A stretch of 64,000 nt of DNA from Actinostola sp. cb2023 (GCA_033675265.1 JAUJYZ010000439.1:967001-1031000); one strand, 5' to 3'; counted from the first letter of the stretch, positions 21,375 to 33,485 are shown. Made by a program: numbers and translations. Notes: generated from the letters alone by a model not told the origin.

Positions 21375-22082
21375 TTAAGCTTTGTTGTCGACTCGCTTTT
21401 CTTTACGTCTGCCTTTAGCATTATTTTGCTTTAATCCTCTCTTCGTAGCTGCTTCGGGATCTGCTCTTTGCTCTTCAACTTTCGTGTTTGTCTTGTTTTC
21501 TTTGGTAGCAGGTTCTTCTGTTTCGCTTTCTTCTTTTTCACTGGATGGCTTGGTGTTTGACGCGTTTGGTTCATCTTTTTTTTCATCAGTTGCCTCGTTT
21601 GCACTCTCGTCACTCTTTTCATCACCGTTGGTATCATCATCCTTATCGTCATCATCGTCGTCGTCGTCTTCTTCATCTTCAGAAGACTGTACTTCATCTT
21701 CACTGTTCATGTCTTGACTGCTACGGCGCGAAGGCTTTGGACTTTCTGCATGGTCTTCTTTCTCTGCGACATTGTGGGCTTTTTTGTCTTTTTCAGCTTC
21801 GTCATCTGATGGCAGTTCTTCGTCTGACTTTTCGTCCTCGGATGCTACACTATCAGACCTCTTGTCATCAGCATTCTGACTATTTGTTGCCTCTTCTGAT
21901 GGCACTTCCGTATTTTCTTCTTTCTTTGCTTCTTCTTTACTCTCTTCTGCATTTTCATCCTCTTTCTTTGCTTCTTCATTGCTTTTCTTATTGTTTCCGT
22001 CATCATCAATTATAATGACTTCTTCAACACTATCCCTGCCTCCCACATCTTCTACTTTTTCTATTTCTTGTGCTGCTGTGTA
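21375..22082 (-). CDS. Acidic C-terminal region, probably the tail of the DCDC2-like protein
   Basis: An open frame of about 235 residues begins just after a TGA and overlaps the last 22 bases of the doublecortin ORF in another frame. It has no ATG near its start. It is extremely rich in Glu, Asp, Lys and Ser (VIIIDDDGNNKK, a DEEDDDDDDDD run) and ends in a basic stretch (NNAKGRRKEKRVDNKA). DCDC2 proteins have low-complexity acidic C-termini. The simplest reading is one protein of about 650 residues split by a one-base length difference in the A-rich overlap (22061-22082), through either a sequencing error or a genuine mutation. A short unrecognised intron is the alternative. Confidence 0.6.
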   Translation of the reverse strand, partial: YTAAQEIEKVEDVGGRDSVEEVIIIDDDGNNKKSNEEAKKEDENAEESKEEAKKEENTEVPSEEATNSQNADDKRSDSVASEDEKSDEELPSDDEAEKDKKAHNVAEKEDHAESPKPSRRSSQDMNSEDEVQSSEDEEDDDDDDDDKDDDTNGDEKSDESANEATDEKKDEPNASNTKPSSEKEESETEEPATKENKTNTKVEEQRADPEAATKRGLKQNNAKGRRKEKRVDNKA

Positions 22083-23317
22083 TCACCGCTATTTTTCGAA
22101 CTATCTGACTCGGAAGTCTTCTTAATTTCCCGAGTATCTTCGGTAGTTTCCGTGATTTCTTCGTCAACTATTTCCTCTGCCGGAACATCATCGATTAGTT
22201 TCTCTATTATGGTGTTTCTATTATCTACCACCATATCTCCCCATTCCTTCTGCATGCCACTAGCATTATATAGCTGAAGTCCAATAGCTTGTGTCTGCTT
22301 GTCAGGTAGTGTATCCAGGTTACTTGGAATGGTTACTTCCGATACATTTTTTTCGACATCTTGTTTTACGAGTTCAATATTCTCTGACAAGGTGAAATCC
22401 GGTGATTCGTCGAGCGGGGGCGGAGTTACTGATAAACTCACATGAGAAAAGCTCTCTCTTTTGTCATCTTCAAAAGGGCTGATAATAGATTGTAGTTCAG
22501 TGATAGATTGTTCCTCTTGTTTCTTCCCGGTTCGTTTAGTTTGGGGCTGCTTCGGTTGCCCAAGCTTGTTGTCGACGGGAGGAGGGTTCTTTCTTGGTGA
22601 ATAACTGGTTTTATATTGGTTACTGCGAGCTGTAGAGATGGGAGGTAGCCTTGTGACCGCGGTTCTTGGACTAATAGAGCCAACGCCTTCGTAGTTAATA
22701 GGTTTGAATCTGCTCCCTCGCTCTAATGCAACATACCTGCCATCGTGCATAATCTCCTCACAACAACTGATTTGTTTACCAGCCAGAGTAAACAGCTTGG
22801 AGATTGCGAAATCAAAGCTTATTTTACTCTCTTGCAGCGCAGCTAGCACGTGCTCCATGTCGATTAGAGTTCTTTTCTTGAGCAAGATCATTCTTGCCGG
22901 AGTCATGTTATCACCATTACGATAAACATAAATCCGCTTCAAAGATTGCTTTTCTACTTCATAGACTTTGCGAAATCTTCCTGACGAAGGCAGTTGGCTT
23001 CTCCAAACTGGTGGCAGCCTCATTACAACACGCTTTGATTCGCCGTATTTCAATTTCTTGAAACGCTCACGTCCAACAGCGACGTAATTCCCGCCATTTG
23101 CAAACTTTTCCACGCTGTCGATGGTATGTCGTCCTTGAGGTGTACATATCCTTCTCACAGCACTCGTAGACTGTGTAGACCATGTAGCCGTGTCGAGAAA
23201 AGACTCGAAGTTTCGGTAATAACGAGGGTTGACCACGATTATCTTCCCATTGTAATTCGGGTCTCCATTTCTAAAGAGCTTCACTTTTGTAACATGTGGA
23301 GCGCTAGTGTCGGCCAT
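22061..23317 (-). CDS. DCDC2: Doublecortin-domain protein (DCDC2-like)
   Basis: It carries two doublecortin domains, which bind microtubules. The first spans about residues 10-93 (VKLFRNGDPNYNGKIIVVN ... GGNYVAVGRERFKKLKY). The second spans about 126-212 (RIYVYRNGDNMTPARMILL ... HDGRYVALERGSRFKPINY). The intervening SGRFRK linker matches DCDC2, a ciliary/axonemal protein in vertebrates. The start is the ATG of MADTSAPHV (context AAAATGG). It lies six bases after a good acceptor (TTTTTGGTTGCAG), implying a 5' UTR exon. Both domains lie in one uninterrupted exon. The reading frame stops at 22061 in HKK-stop, with a long acidic frame taking over immediately. Orthology to DCDC2 is inferred from domain order and linker. 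Confidence 0.88.
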   Translation of the reverse strand: MADTSAPHVTKVKLFRNGDPNYNGKIIVVNPRYYRNFESFLDTATWSTQSTSAVRRICTPQGRHTIDSVEKFANGGNYVAVGRERFKKLKYGESKRVVMRLPPVWRSQLPSSGRFRKVYEVEKQSLKRIYVYRNGDNMTPARMILLKKRTLIDMEHVLAALQESKISFDFAISKLFTLAGKQISCCEEIMHDGRYVALERGSRFKPINYEGVGSISPRTAVTRLPPISTARSNQYKTSYSPRKNPPPVDNKLGQPKQPQTKRTGKKQEEQSITELQSIISPFEDDKRESFSHVSLSVTPPPLDESPDFTLSENIELVKQDVEKNVSEVTIPSNLDTLPDKQTQAIGLQLYNASGMQKEWGDMVVDNRNTIIEKLIDDVPAEEIVDEEITETTEDTREIKKTSESDSSKNSGDTQQHKK

Positions 23318-25759
23318 TTTGATCTGCAACCAAAAACACTATATTGTTAGCAAAGTGGTCCTAATATTTCGGCATGTATTCTGTTGGTTTAACGTTGACA
23401 GCTGATAAAGATATTGGCTGTACTTTCGTACCAAGAAACGACAGCAACATTTAGCTTCACTTTAGCCAGGCGAGTGATTTGTGACTGGTGTTATCGCGGT
23501 ACTCGTCATAACGCGCGCTACAATAAAGTAACTCCAAACATTAACGATTTAGATACTAAGCCAGGGCAAGTAGAAAGGAACTGTACAAATTAATAGTCCT
23601 CTAGCCCTGAAGTTTGAACCATTTGCGTCATTGTTTTCATTGCCACAAGAGGAAAGGAAACGCACAAGCAACCAGCAATTTTTGTTCTTCAAAAGGCCAT
23701 AAATTTCGACAATTAGAGATTCGATCCCCATTAGCAAACTAGTTCCTTCGGCTTGTTTGAGACGAGTGGCTTCACTAGGGGCAACGAAGTGGTTCTGAAG
23801 AACGCTCAACGATTGCTATACGCCATCTATTAGTGAAGTTTACAGATCTTTTTTCTTGTTTTAGTTCAGTTTGAAACCCCTCTGTTTAGATTGAGATTTT
23901 TGCGGTAATTTGAATTTTTTTGATTTTTTTTTTTAAACTGAGCTGAATTAAGAGGAATTTGAAAAGCTTTTAGCAAGTTTTTGACATTCGGAATACATAA
24001 ACAAGTCTTTCAAAGGATGTAGATGCAATCAGCAACGTTTTGTTTGCCCGTGAAAGACATCTCGTTTTGAACAAATAACGTTTTAACACATGGAAATCCA
24101 AGAAAATTGTAGGGAAAAAAGACAAAAGACGCGTCATTACTCAAGACGCCACATTTCTTCATTCGAGGATCAGTATTTTCATGTCAATAAGTTAATGTAT
24201 GTATACCTAAAGCTACTTGGATGTGCAGCTCATCATGAGTGCAAAGTTTCGAGTTTATAGGTCCTTTCCTGAATTCTCAACGCAAGATTACTTTTTGTTC
24301 ACGAAATGATAGTTATTTGTGGCATCTCCGGCGCATGCACCGTATTTAACGATGAGTATAAAGTTCCTGTTTTCGATTGCCAAGGAAACGAAAATAATCC
24401 GAAAAATGTGTTAGAAATGAAGAGTCAACAAGAGGAAAAAAGGACAGAAAAACTCTACTCTTGCTGATGAATGCTCACTTCATGCTAAACTTTCAGATAG
24501 GTCTTCTGACAAGTCGAACTTCTACGAAGCGAACGGCGAACGATAAAATTTCATCTTTCCGTTTATTTGTTGAGCTCAGTATTCTGTCGCTCAATAAAAA
24601 GAAAAAAACATCAATTTTATTTTGCTCGCTGACCAACCATCTGGCGAGAGCTAAGTTTAGTGCCTATAAATATAGAAAATACAAATCGTAAATCCGGAGA
24701 GCTGATTGCATTAGGTTTCTCCCCCCCACCGCTTAACATGCATGTTGGCGGTAATTGTTGCCACATCCTCTGACGTTCTTGCCTCTTATCGGAAAGGCTG
24801 AGCCAGTGGTACTTTCAATTAGCATTTCGGCCACAGAATTGCTCATTTGTCTAAAAAGTATTTCAAAGCCTTCCGTTGTTTCAAAGGATTGTAGGATAGG
24901 TAATGGATGATTTAGTTATTGTTATGTTCATTATTTGCGGTGGATGCTTTGTGAATAAACAGAACTTAAGGTTTGGCAATGACGGTGTTTTGATATCGCT
25001 CGAGAGCTGACATGGTGTGTTTGATATAGTCAGTGTCATCCATCAAAGACGTAATTGCATAGAAGGGCAGGTTAAACTGCTTTTAAACGATATTGAAAAA
25101 ATGAATGAGAAATGAAATTATATTATATAAAAATGAACCTGTTTCCAATAGAAAGTCTGTTTCTAGACAATGAAAAAATGACAAAGAAAATTGAAAAAAT
25201 GAAAATATTTTTCGGCAAGTTTCAGATACGAAAATTTATTCTTTCACCGAATAATTTTATATCGAAAATTTATAACTCAGATATACGATTGTCTTTTGTA
25301 GCAGACGAGATTTTTATTTTAATTATAAAGAGATGTTTACATCTAATTTGTCAATCAAAATTTCAGTGCTTTATGGCTGTATATGATGTCAGGACCAATG
25401 CCAAAACCATTAACACACGTTATAAGGTACGTTTACTCAATGGTTTTGATAGAATGTTTTGGTTGTTGTTATTATTTTGCAGTCGGACGCCAACAACAAC
25501 AAAACTATTAAATAACCACTTCAAATTAAAAAGTCCTGGATTTTTGACATTGTTATCTGGTTTGTAACTAAGAGTAATGCAAACAATTCCAATCTACAAT
25601 CACCTTAGTTACCAACTTCTGTCACACTTAAACACCACACTGCGAATACGATCCTACTGAAGCCTACTGACAAGTAGCCTCCTTTGCAGCCGTTCTTTAA
25701 CTGACAAGAAGTTAAACTTCATGTCATTATAATGCGGCAAATGTATGTTACAAACATAT
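23318..25759. other. Intergenic, no supported gene
   Basis: AT-rich sequence upstream of the DCDC2-like gene. The pyrimidine-rich 3' splice site of its 5' UTR intron lies at the very start. A 151-codon ATG frame at 25112-25567 has no recognisable domain and a low-complexity Lys/Ile/Phe composition; I do not call it. Confidence 0.5.
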
Positions 25760-25938
25760 TATACAGGGCTGTACACAGTACAGGGACAGGGGGGGCACTT
25801 GCCCCCCCCCCCCCCCCCCCCTAGCAAGGCGAAAAAGATACCAAAAAGTACTGAGAACTGTACTATTTTTATTTATTTTTTTGCTGTTAAATACGGACTG
25901 ACCCCCTTGAGATTTGGGTTATGTACGGCCCTGTTATA
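25760..25938. mobile_element. Short foldback element with poly-C run
   Basis: The ends TATACAGGGCTGTAC and GTACGGCCCTGTTATA are imperfect inverted repeats. The inside holds GGGGGGG and a run of about 20 C (25801-25821). No coding content is seen. Confidence 0.6.
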
Positions 25939-27640
25939 CGCAAAATGAGTTCTTTTTTGGTGCTTTATCTTATAAGCGAGGTTTGAATGATCTTGAAATG
26001 ATATCTCACTTCCATTTTGTACCAAGTCGTTTTACAGAGCTACAATTTTAAGTTCTAAGTTTCTCAATTTGTTCAACTGTGAACGATTCATTCTGTTTCA
26101 TTATTTATTCATGGCAAACTTTAGCAAACGTTTTTAGTCTCTCACAGCAGTATTAAATCTCATTGTCAAGACATTTCCACCTGTTTCTGTATTCATAGTT
26201 GTTTTTATTGGTGTCATTCAAGCATTCAGAATTGTTTTTCGGAGGGACTTAATTACGATTTTGGAGGCTATTATGTTTAGATAAGCAAGCGTAAAAGTTG
26301 TTGTTTATCGTGGGCTGAAATAAAGAAAAAACTAATCCTGATTTAAACCTGTCGACTTGGCTTTGACCTGAGTCATCCAGTGTTCATTTTGGCAAGGAAA
26401 ACCGCGAACTTTGTACACAGTATTGTACAGCAAAAAGACTGAAGTTTGTAGAATCCCGGCCTTAGTTGTGCCAATATCACATGGAATGATATCGGAGACT
26501 GGAAATTTCTAGGATGGAAATAAATTCACCAAATCGATCAACTGTGTTGTCATAATTAATGAGATTCGATGCCACTAATCCATGCGATTGGATTTCTAAT
26601 GCTCGAGGCAACTTGGCGATTTAAAAATGCTTGCGTGCAGTGAGTTATTAACTGTCCTTATACGCTAAATAACCGAATTCAAGCGATTTTCGGGGAATAC
26701 TCCGTCTGTATTTTCTAAAAACACAACATTTTAAAAAGCAAAGAAAGAAGGAATCGATACGACGCTCGATACACTTTGCTCGATACAGACTATCACGAGG
26801 TCATTCGAATTTCTCCCTCACCTCAACTACAAGCGATGTCTTACACTATCATCTCTCTCGGCTCCACGACCCAGCAAATTCCCAAGTTAGACAAGTTAGA
26901 ATCGTCTGTAGTATGAAGAGACCTCGCAGAGTTTTATGTGTGAACTTTCCTGCCGTACAAATGGTTAAAATGATGAATTGTGACGCGGGGGTACGTATTA
27001 TTGGTTCAATAGCAACCTCATTCAACGAGAACGTGACCATTGTTAAATACGATTAATCTTCGTCACAGGAACACTCACATTTAATCCCAGCCATGTAATC
27101 TCTTCTTTGTATCTTTACGAGATGTTCCCAAAGCAGTAATTACTATCGTGTCTATGCTTACGAATAAAGACCACCATTGCTCGACCAAGTAATGGATTTA
27201 GATTGTACGCCGACTCTGTTGTGACAGGGTCTGTTGCCATAGCGACCAAGGCAAAACTTGACATAGGTGTTTGCTTAGGAATATTTAACAGAAGTTGAAG
27301 GCAATGGTATAAAACAATAAAAGCCACTTGAATGTTGATGGTTTGTCGCTGATGGAACAATTACATTTCATTTGATTTGTCAATCAAGAAAAAAAAAAAT
27401 AACGAACATGTTTTAAAATATTTTACGGAACTTGTTAATTAAATGATATTTAATTTCCTGACAACTCATAACAGTAATCCCATGAAAAATAAATGATTTT
27501 GTAGTTGATGAATTTGGTGATCTCAGTGAATCACAGTTGGCAGTAGTTTGACATGCATGTCATCCGGGATTTGCGGTGCTGTTTAGATTCATCTTTCTTT
27601 CTGTTAATTGCATACCGATTCTTTTTGAGTTTTGTTAGGG
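25939..27640. other. Intergenic, nothing recognised
   Basis: No domain-bearing frame, RNA or tandem repeat was found. Two minus-strand frames of 60-80 codons (26849-27040, 27115-27360) lack ATG context or homology I can recognise. Confidence 0.4.
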
Positions 27641-27716
27641 CCACAAGTTTATCAGTTTACTTCTATACTGTCACGTGTCACCCTCTTTAAATAAAGTCTT
27701 ACTTACTTACTTACTA
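27641..27716 (+). mobile_element. Retroposon 3' tail ending (TTAC)n
   Basis: CTTTAAATAAAGTCTTACTT followed by a short TTAC tandem is the typical 3' end of a 5'-truncated LINE or SINE: a polyadenylation-like AATAAA followed by a microsatellite tail. Similar ends with other tails occur at 39570, 40877 and 43772. Confidence 0.45.
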
Positions 27717-28797
27717 TCATCGGCTAACCTGAGACAGGCGTTCTTCACTTCATGTTAACTAAAATGAAACCCCTACCTAACCACATAGCGGAGGTACGAA
27801 CCGTTAAATGAACAACAGGAGACTATTGAACAACAACTTCTAGGAGTAAAAACAGCTATCATGCAATATTTACATGATCCATATTAGACATGAATAGACT
27901 GCGTGGGTTGTGTCACTGCACCGTACCGCACTAGTGCACCCAACCAACAAACGTGATCATGCGTAGAGTACGAGTAAGAACCCTCCCTCCCGTGAACCAC
28001 ACCCTGTAGCTTTGTGACTCTGGCAACGCACCAAGAGAAATAAGTCTAAGTCTATGTCTAAGTCTAAAATCGACGTGTACGGTTTATTATACCGTCATCT
28101 CTTACGCAAAAACTTTGACGGAATAACTGACGTCAAGTGGCAGCGCCATTTTCAAAATGGCGAATGTGTCTCTGGCCTATTTGTGGTGGATTCCAGGACC
28201 TACTAAGGACCACTAAGGACCACTAAGGCAGTTTTGGCGACTTTCCACTTGTAAAGAATGTTCTCTCGTGCCCTTGAGAATTCGGAAAGTTAGAATTCAA
28301 AGCAGTATCGATATTTACGGGCGGTTCCGGAGTCAAAGGGTCAATAAAAGTTCTTGACACAGGCTGAAGGTCCAAACAAGCTCAGCCTGAACCATTACAA
28401 ATACAGTCTGCTTGAAAATGCGAAAACGTAAAGACAATGGGTCAATGAAACTGACTTAAAATTAGCTTAAAATTTCGCAAACGCAAAGAGAATAGACCAT
28501 GTGTGTTTGAGTAGACGTCAAATTTATGTCTTAGTCAAGGGGGAGTGGGAGGTGGTTGAATGGAGAAGTAAATATAGAAATGAAAAAATTATCTCAAGCT
28601 TTACGCAAATTCAAAGTGGAAATTTTTCAATGTAACTGAAAACAAGCAAAAGAAAAAAGAAAAGAAAATAGAAAGACAGGAAAATAATCGAAAAACAAAA
28701 GATAAACAAAATAGAAAACTGATTGAAAAATAATGAAAAAGAAAAACAGTAAAGAACAACAAAAAGAAAAAAGGTAAAGAAAAAAAGAAAGAAAAAA

Positions 28798-28885
28798 AAT
28801 TCGGTGCAGCGAGGAATCGATCCCGTGCCCGTGTGCTTCTAACGCGCTGCATTAACAAATGCAGCGCAGCGCGAGCCACGGGACC
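28798..28885 (-). tRNA. Degenerate tRNA-like sequence (pseudogene or SINE head)
   Basis: Minus strand: GGTCCCGTGGCTCGCGCTGC at the 5' side, a strong TGCAT/ATGCA hairpin in the anticodon-arm position, and GGGATCGATTCC close to a Pol III B box, followed by a run of T (terminator-like). The T stem and acceptor stem do not pair properly, so a functional tRNA is unlikely. Confidence 0.25.
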
Positions 28886-28965
28886 ATACTAATTTGCACA
28901 ACAATAGACAGTCCATTCACAGGATACACTAGGTTATTTTGTCCTTCAAATCAATAAGCGTGCAC

Positions 28966-29225
28966 GATAGCCTAGTGGTGCGGGGCAGTTATTTAGTGGG
29001 ACTAGGATCCGACTGTTCCCTCCCTCTTTGACTACTAAGCTGATAAGGTGTAATGCCCGGGTAGCGCGGATGAGGCTGAAATCTTCGTCCTATACGTAAC
29101 ATACGGTGACTCAGCATTTAAGTCTGGGTGTATGGTCCTTTTTGGTTAAAAAAATCGGCATTCCTTTGATTTTAACGTGAGGGTCGCGAGTTCGAATCCC
29201 ACTGCCCGGAGGTGTTCTTTTTTTT
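28966..29225 (+). other. Possible Pol III-type element with A and B boxes
   Basis: TAGCCTAGTGG near 28978 fits the tRNA A-box pattern and GAGTTCGAATCCC near 29187 fits the B box, with a T8-plus run at 29218. The boxes are about 200 bases apart, too far for a tRNA, so this may be an interrupted tRNA-derived SINE. No acceptor stem is evident. Confidence 0.25.
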
Positions 29226-29437
29226 GCTTTTTCTCCTTTTCAATGATAATAATAAGTCTTTATTACTTTTATTTCTTATGAGACTCAACAAACGTGAGAC
29301 TTTTCTCTCTTTTACTACTAAACTACCTAATCTACCACTATGGAAAGCCGTTACTGCCAAAAGGCATTCAGTTTCCAATTGCCTGTTCAAATGGTTCTTG
29401 TTAGTACTGAATTACACATTAAAGGATTGGTGAACGC

Positions 29438-30290
29438 CTAGCGTGCATCTGTCGAGTTTTAGATGCACGCGGGAGGTTGCTAAGCACGAAAGAAGCGAAA
29501 GAGTCGCACGAGGCGAAGCCGAGCTTACATTACAAAAGTTTTTGAATACATCTGATTGTTGTACTTGACCGTTGAGTACTTGCGATTTGAGCTAAAATTC
29601 TTTGCAAGTTTTCGGCAAAGAAACAGGTTGTTTTTGAACGATGGGACGTATTGAATCCTCTTTGAAAATCCATTAACATTTCTTGTAGACGTTTTGAGAT
29701 CCCTTTTTCATTTGCTAGTTTGGAGATGGTTGAGAATTCGACGTTTGCACGTTTCCCATGCTTCAATCATCGACTGTGTACAGTAAGACTTACTTACAGT
29801 TGTGTAGTTTGGACTCAGTCGAAGAACGAGTGTTGTAGTCTTGTAGTCAATCTCAGTTCATTTCAATGGCCACATTGAGCTGTAGCGAATCAGAATATGG
29901 TGATTTTGAGCCAGTGTTTCTACAGATTGATTTTGGTAAACCCTGCAGCTTCACTCGAGTCTTGTTGAATCACAACGAAGCGACATTACAAACACCAAAA
30001 CTTCAGAATTTCCACATCTTTTTCTCCGATATTTGAAATATGCCGTGGCACTTGACTTCTTCTTAGAATGATAAAGCATAATTCCTTTAAATGCATTGTT
30101 TTCCTGTCTTTTTTGAGGTTCATTTCGCTCTTTGAAGCGTCTTTCAGTTCATGAAACTATTTGAACAACAAAGTTGGCAAGTGATTTTCCATGACGTCAT
30201 TAGCGTGCATCCATGGAGAATTGGTGCACGCTCTATTAGCCAATCAGAGCGCGCGTTATATGTTAGATATGTTATAATACTGGTTGTTGA
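29438..30290. repeat. Dispersed repeat fragments with CGTGCATC ends
   Basis: The segment around GCGTGCATCTGTCGAG...GCACGCGGGAGGTTGCTAAGC at 29438-29525 is the reverse complement of a segment at 41010-41075. A related segment (GCGTGCATCCATGGAG, then CCAATCAGAGCGCGCGTTAT) occurs near 30205-30260. They look like the ends of one element family. A 78-codon minus frame between them has no ATG and is not called. Confidence 0.45.
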
Positions 30291-30662
30291 GGTCCCTATG
30301 TGTACTGTCGAGTTCCACGAAATGATGTCGAGACGGATTTTTATGTCCGAGTTTTATTTTTCGCTAGCGAGTTTCTTACCCTAAAATAAAAGTAGGTGTT
30401 ACCTCTACTCAAGGTAGGCCTGGGTTTTTGCCTAAATCATTAAAATTGCGTTAATTGTGTTTGGGGCGGACAAATAAAACGATTTTTGACCACATCATAT
30501 ATCTCATGAAACTTAACATTTTGGTGCATTTCTCACGATAAGGGATGGGTCATGTGACTTGTGACGTCACGAAACACGTTTCTTGGTTTGGGGTGATGGA
30601 GACAAAACCAACCAAAATGCTTTATGCGTTTTTAGCATTGTCTCCAAGTGACAATCATTTGT

Positions 30663-31126
30663 TTTAAGTAATGGTCCACGTAAGAACTAGGCAACTGAAC
30701 GGCAATGCACGATGGAATGCTTACATTTTCTATTGTTAAAACTAGTGATCCCATTGGCTTAAACATGAAAATTGGCAAAAAGGTTAGGTATAATATATAC
30801 ATACTCCGATTTGTTTAGATGTCAAGTTTGTCTGTTATCCATTGGCATCACATGCCAATTTTAAAACAAATTGTATGTGGGAAACCTTGTAAAATAAGCA
30901 ATATTATTTGCTATTGTCTTGTGCTGTTCTGATTGGTTAAATATCAAACATTTCCAATAAATTACCCGAAATAATTGATTACCTTTATTTTTACATTGAA
31001 ATATTATTATGTGTCATCCTCTCTTTCTGTATCCTTAAAATCAGAAATATTCTATGTGGGACACAGAGCTATTGCCGTAGAACAATGAAAGCTTGCCTAG
31101 TTCTTGCATGGATGATTACTTAAAGG
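30663..31126. mobile_element. Foldback/TIR element, ~460 bp
   Basis: The terminal inverted repeat TTAAGTAATGGTCCACGTAA...CTAGGC at the left matches the complement GCCTAGTTCTTGCATGGATG...TTACTTAA at the right. The interior is AT-rich and non-coding. Confidence 0.6.
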
Positions 31127-31365
31127 AGATATTACGTAAAATACGTCACGTGAACTGATGTTTTATCCTATCGCTACCCTACCATCGCTTCTCGTCCTGT
31201 CTCAACTAGCTCTATCCCTGGCCGTTCCCGTTGGATGGAGTTCGAAAGTCTCATTAAACAAATCGATCACTACTTTTTGTTTTATACTTGTAACAATTTA
31301 TTGTTATTAGAGTACAACTTAGAAAAATAAATACACCTTAAGCCTACATTATAAATATTGTAATT

Positions 31366-31500
31366 ATGACGTCATTCGTGCAATTATTCAGGTTCAGAGT
31401 TATAATAATCTGAAATCAACTATTTCTAATAGTTTAATTATAATTAAATGACGTCATTCGCGCAATTATTATACTCGATCCTTCATAGTTATAATATCCT
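31366..31500. repeat. Direct duplication with ATGACGTCATTCG
   Basis: The block AATTATGACGTCATTCGTGC...AGTTATAATA...CTGAAATC occurs twice about 82 bp apart. The core is a palindromic TGACGTCA (CRE-like) motif; regulatory use is not shown. Confidence 0.6.
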
Positions 31501-31816
31501 GAAATCTAATAGTTGTATTGTTCTAGAATTCAGTTTCAGTTGCAACATTTTGTCTTTTCTTCTTTCTCTTTGGCCAAGCAAATTCTACATTTCTTTGCTA
31601 AAACAGGACATAGAATAATGCTAGTGAGAATGAGTTTCAAGTACATAACATAACATACTGATAATACAATTATATGTTAATTTAGTCTTAGGAAAGATGA
31701 ATCATAAAATACCTCTTTTAAACTTTTTCTTGTAAATTCTTTCTTTCTGTGAGTAGAAATAAAAGTAATTTCAATTAATCAATTATGGACTTAGCAAGCA
31801 GGAACTGCACTCACAA

Positions 31817-32020
31817 TACACCTATTTCAAAACACGTTGACAACAGGCGATCTGAAATGGATGATCTGAGATCAAGACAAATTATAAGAAACTGAGAGTC
31901 TTTCGTTAGTAACATGCGAAATTCATTCATTCGCCTCAAGTTTGGAATCACGCGTGGTGTTCGAACGAGTCTGGCGGAGTTTCAGATCATCCAATTTCGA
32001 CGTTTTTTTGAAATAGGTAT
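31817..32020. mobile_element. Foldback MITE, TACACCTATTTCAAA family, copy a
   Basis: The left end TACACCTATTTCAAAACACG and the right end complement TTTTTTTGAAATAGGTATA form the TIR. It abuts copy b directly (AGGTATACACC junction). Confidence 0.75.
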
Positions 32021-32288
32021 ACACCTATTTCAAAAAACGCTGGCATCTGAAATCTGAATCTGAACTGAATCTGAGACCCAGAGGGATTGTAATCAGGCAC
32101 AAGAACTTTATTATTATTGTGGGTATAAGTTGTGATCTATCTTGTAATTACTGGAATATGCCACGACCTTTAGGCGAAGACCTGCGTTGGTGAGTAGTGT
32201 GGCTACGAGTGTTTTTAGGTCACAGATTCAGATTTCAGATGCCAACGTTTTTTGAAATAATAATAATTTATTAATTTATAGGTGTATA
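32021..32288. mobile_element. Foldback MITE, TACACCTATTTCAAA family, copy b
   Basis: The ends TACACCTATTTCAAAAAACG and CGTTTTTTGAAATAATAATA...AGGTGTA are inverted. The subterminal GGCATCTGAAATCTGAATCT is also inverted at the right. A TA/AT insertion sits in the right arm. Confidence 0.75.
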
Positions 32289-32339
32289 CTCAATATGTGT
32301 CCGACTTTTGTGTCCTAAATGGTGCGACCCTGAAGGATC

Positions 32340-33180
32340 ATGAGTGTTTATATTTACAGCCATATTCTTCGTGAACGTCTTGTACTAAACAAGAACATTG
32401 CGGTGAAGAAAATTCAAGTGAAATTCGGCAAAAAGGCCTCAAACGGAAGCCCTAAAAAAGAGCTTTGTTTATCGTGGAGCGTGTCTATGGAACAGTCAAC
32501 ACGTTCCAGAATGACTTCGGATATTCCAAAACCAAAATTTCAGCAAATAACATTGAAAAATGAAATTCCTTGCCTAGAAAATAGAAGATTTTGGCAAGCT
32601 TTTATAAAAAGAGGTCAAATCAGCTAACGGGCATAGGACTCCAGGCAACGTTTGTTGTATCATCGAGAAATCTGCTAAAACCAGTCAAATTTGAATTTGA
32701 AAATGAAATTCAAATTTGCCAGCTTGACCATTTTTAACGGCAAGAATTCAATTTGCTTATAACATGTTTGCCAAAGAGGAAAATATGGCATCATAAATAA
32801 GTGCAAGAAGCATTTACTTGCCGAACCCAATAGTATATCGGCATTTGCCAACTTCCCTGCAACTCGGCATATGCCAAATCAGAGAATTCCGGCAAATGCC
32901 AGCTCGGAGGAAGTTGGCAAATGCCGACTTAGAGAATTCCGGCATTTGCCAACTCAGAGGAAGTTGGCATATGCCGACTTAGAGAATTCCGGCATTTGCC
33001 AACTCAGAGGAAGTTGGCATATGCCGACTTAGAGAATTCCGGCATTTGCCAACTCAGAGGAAGTTGGCATATGCCGACTTAGAGAATTCCGGCATTTGCC
33101 AACTCAGAGGAAGTTGGCATATGCCGACTTAGAGAATTCCGGCATTTGCCAACTCAGAGAATTCCGGCAATTGCCGACCA
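32340..33180. mobile_element. Non-autonomous element carrying a 50-bp minisatellite, copy 1
   Basis: The plus-strand segment ACACGTTCCAGAATGACTTC then GGATATTCCAAA (32499-32530) recurs in inverted orientation at 40663-40698. In both places an array built on GGCATTTGCC follows a few hundred bases away. This implies one element family with an internal or terminal minisatellite. A 95-codon frame here belongs to the element and shows no recognisable domain. Confidence 0.5.
32839..33178. repeat. 50-bp minisatellite (25+25 dimer)
   Basis: The unit is two related 25-mers, GGCATTTGCCAACTCAGAGG+AAGTT and GGCATATGCCGACTTAGAGA+ATTCC, repeated about six times. GGCATTTGCC is shared with the array at 40130-40460. 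Confidence 0.92.
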
Positions 33181-33485
33181 AAACTGCTACAATCTAGGCT
33201 TTAGGTTTCTGTTACCAATGAACAACATTCAATAATAACTTTTTTATTTTCAATCATGGTCTTCCTTGAAAATATTTCTTTTTACAAAGCAAGAAGTTTC
33301 TCAATGTAATGGATTTATCTTGTTGTACACACAATACTTTTCTTTTCTTTTACGTATAAAATCAATTTCGTCAGAAATTATACTGTAATTACGGTAACAA
33401 ATTGCAACCAAATATAATAAGACTGTCCTTGAATAACATATCTATTTGAAATGACCAGTTATCGCTATTTTGAAATCGGTTGCAT

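Noticed and set aside
25112..25567. 151-codon ATG ORF
   Set aside because: Composition typical of AT-rich non-coding DNA, no domain, no splice or conservation evidence.
29530..29766. 78-codon minus-strand frame (STISKLANEKGISKRLQEMLM...)
   Set aside because: Begins after a stop with no ATG and no clear acceptor. The peptide looks fairly protein-like, so it is worth a database search, but it cannot be supported here.
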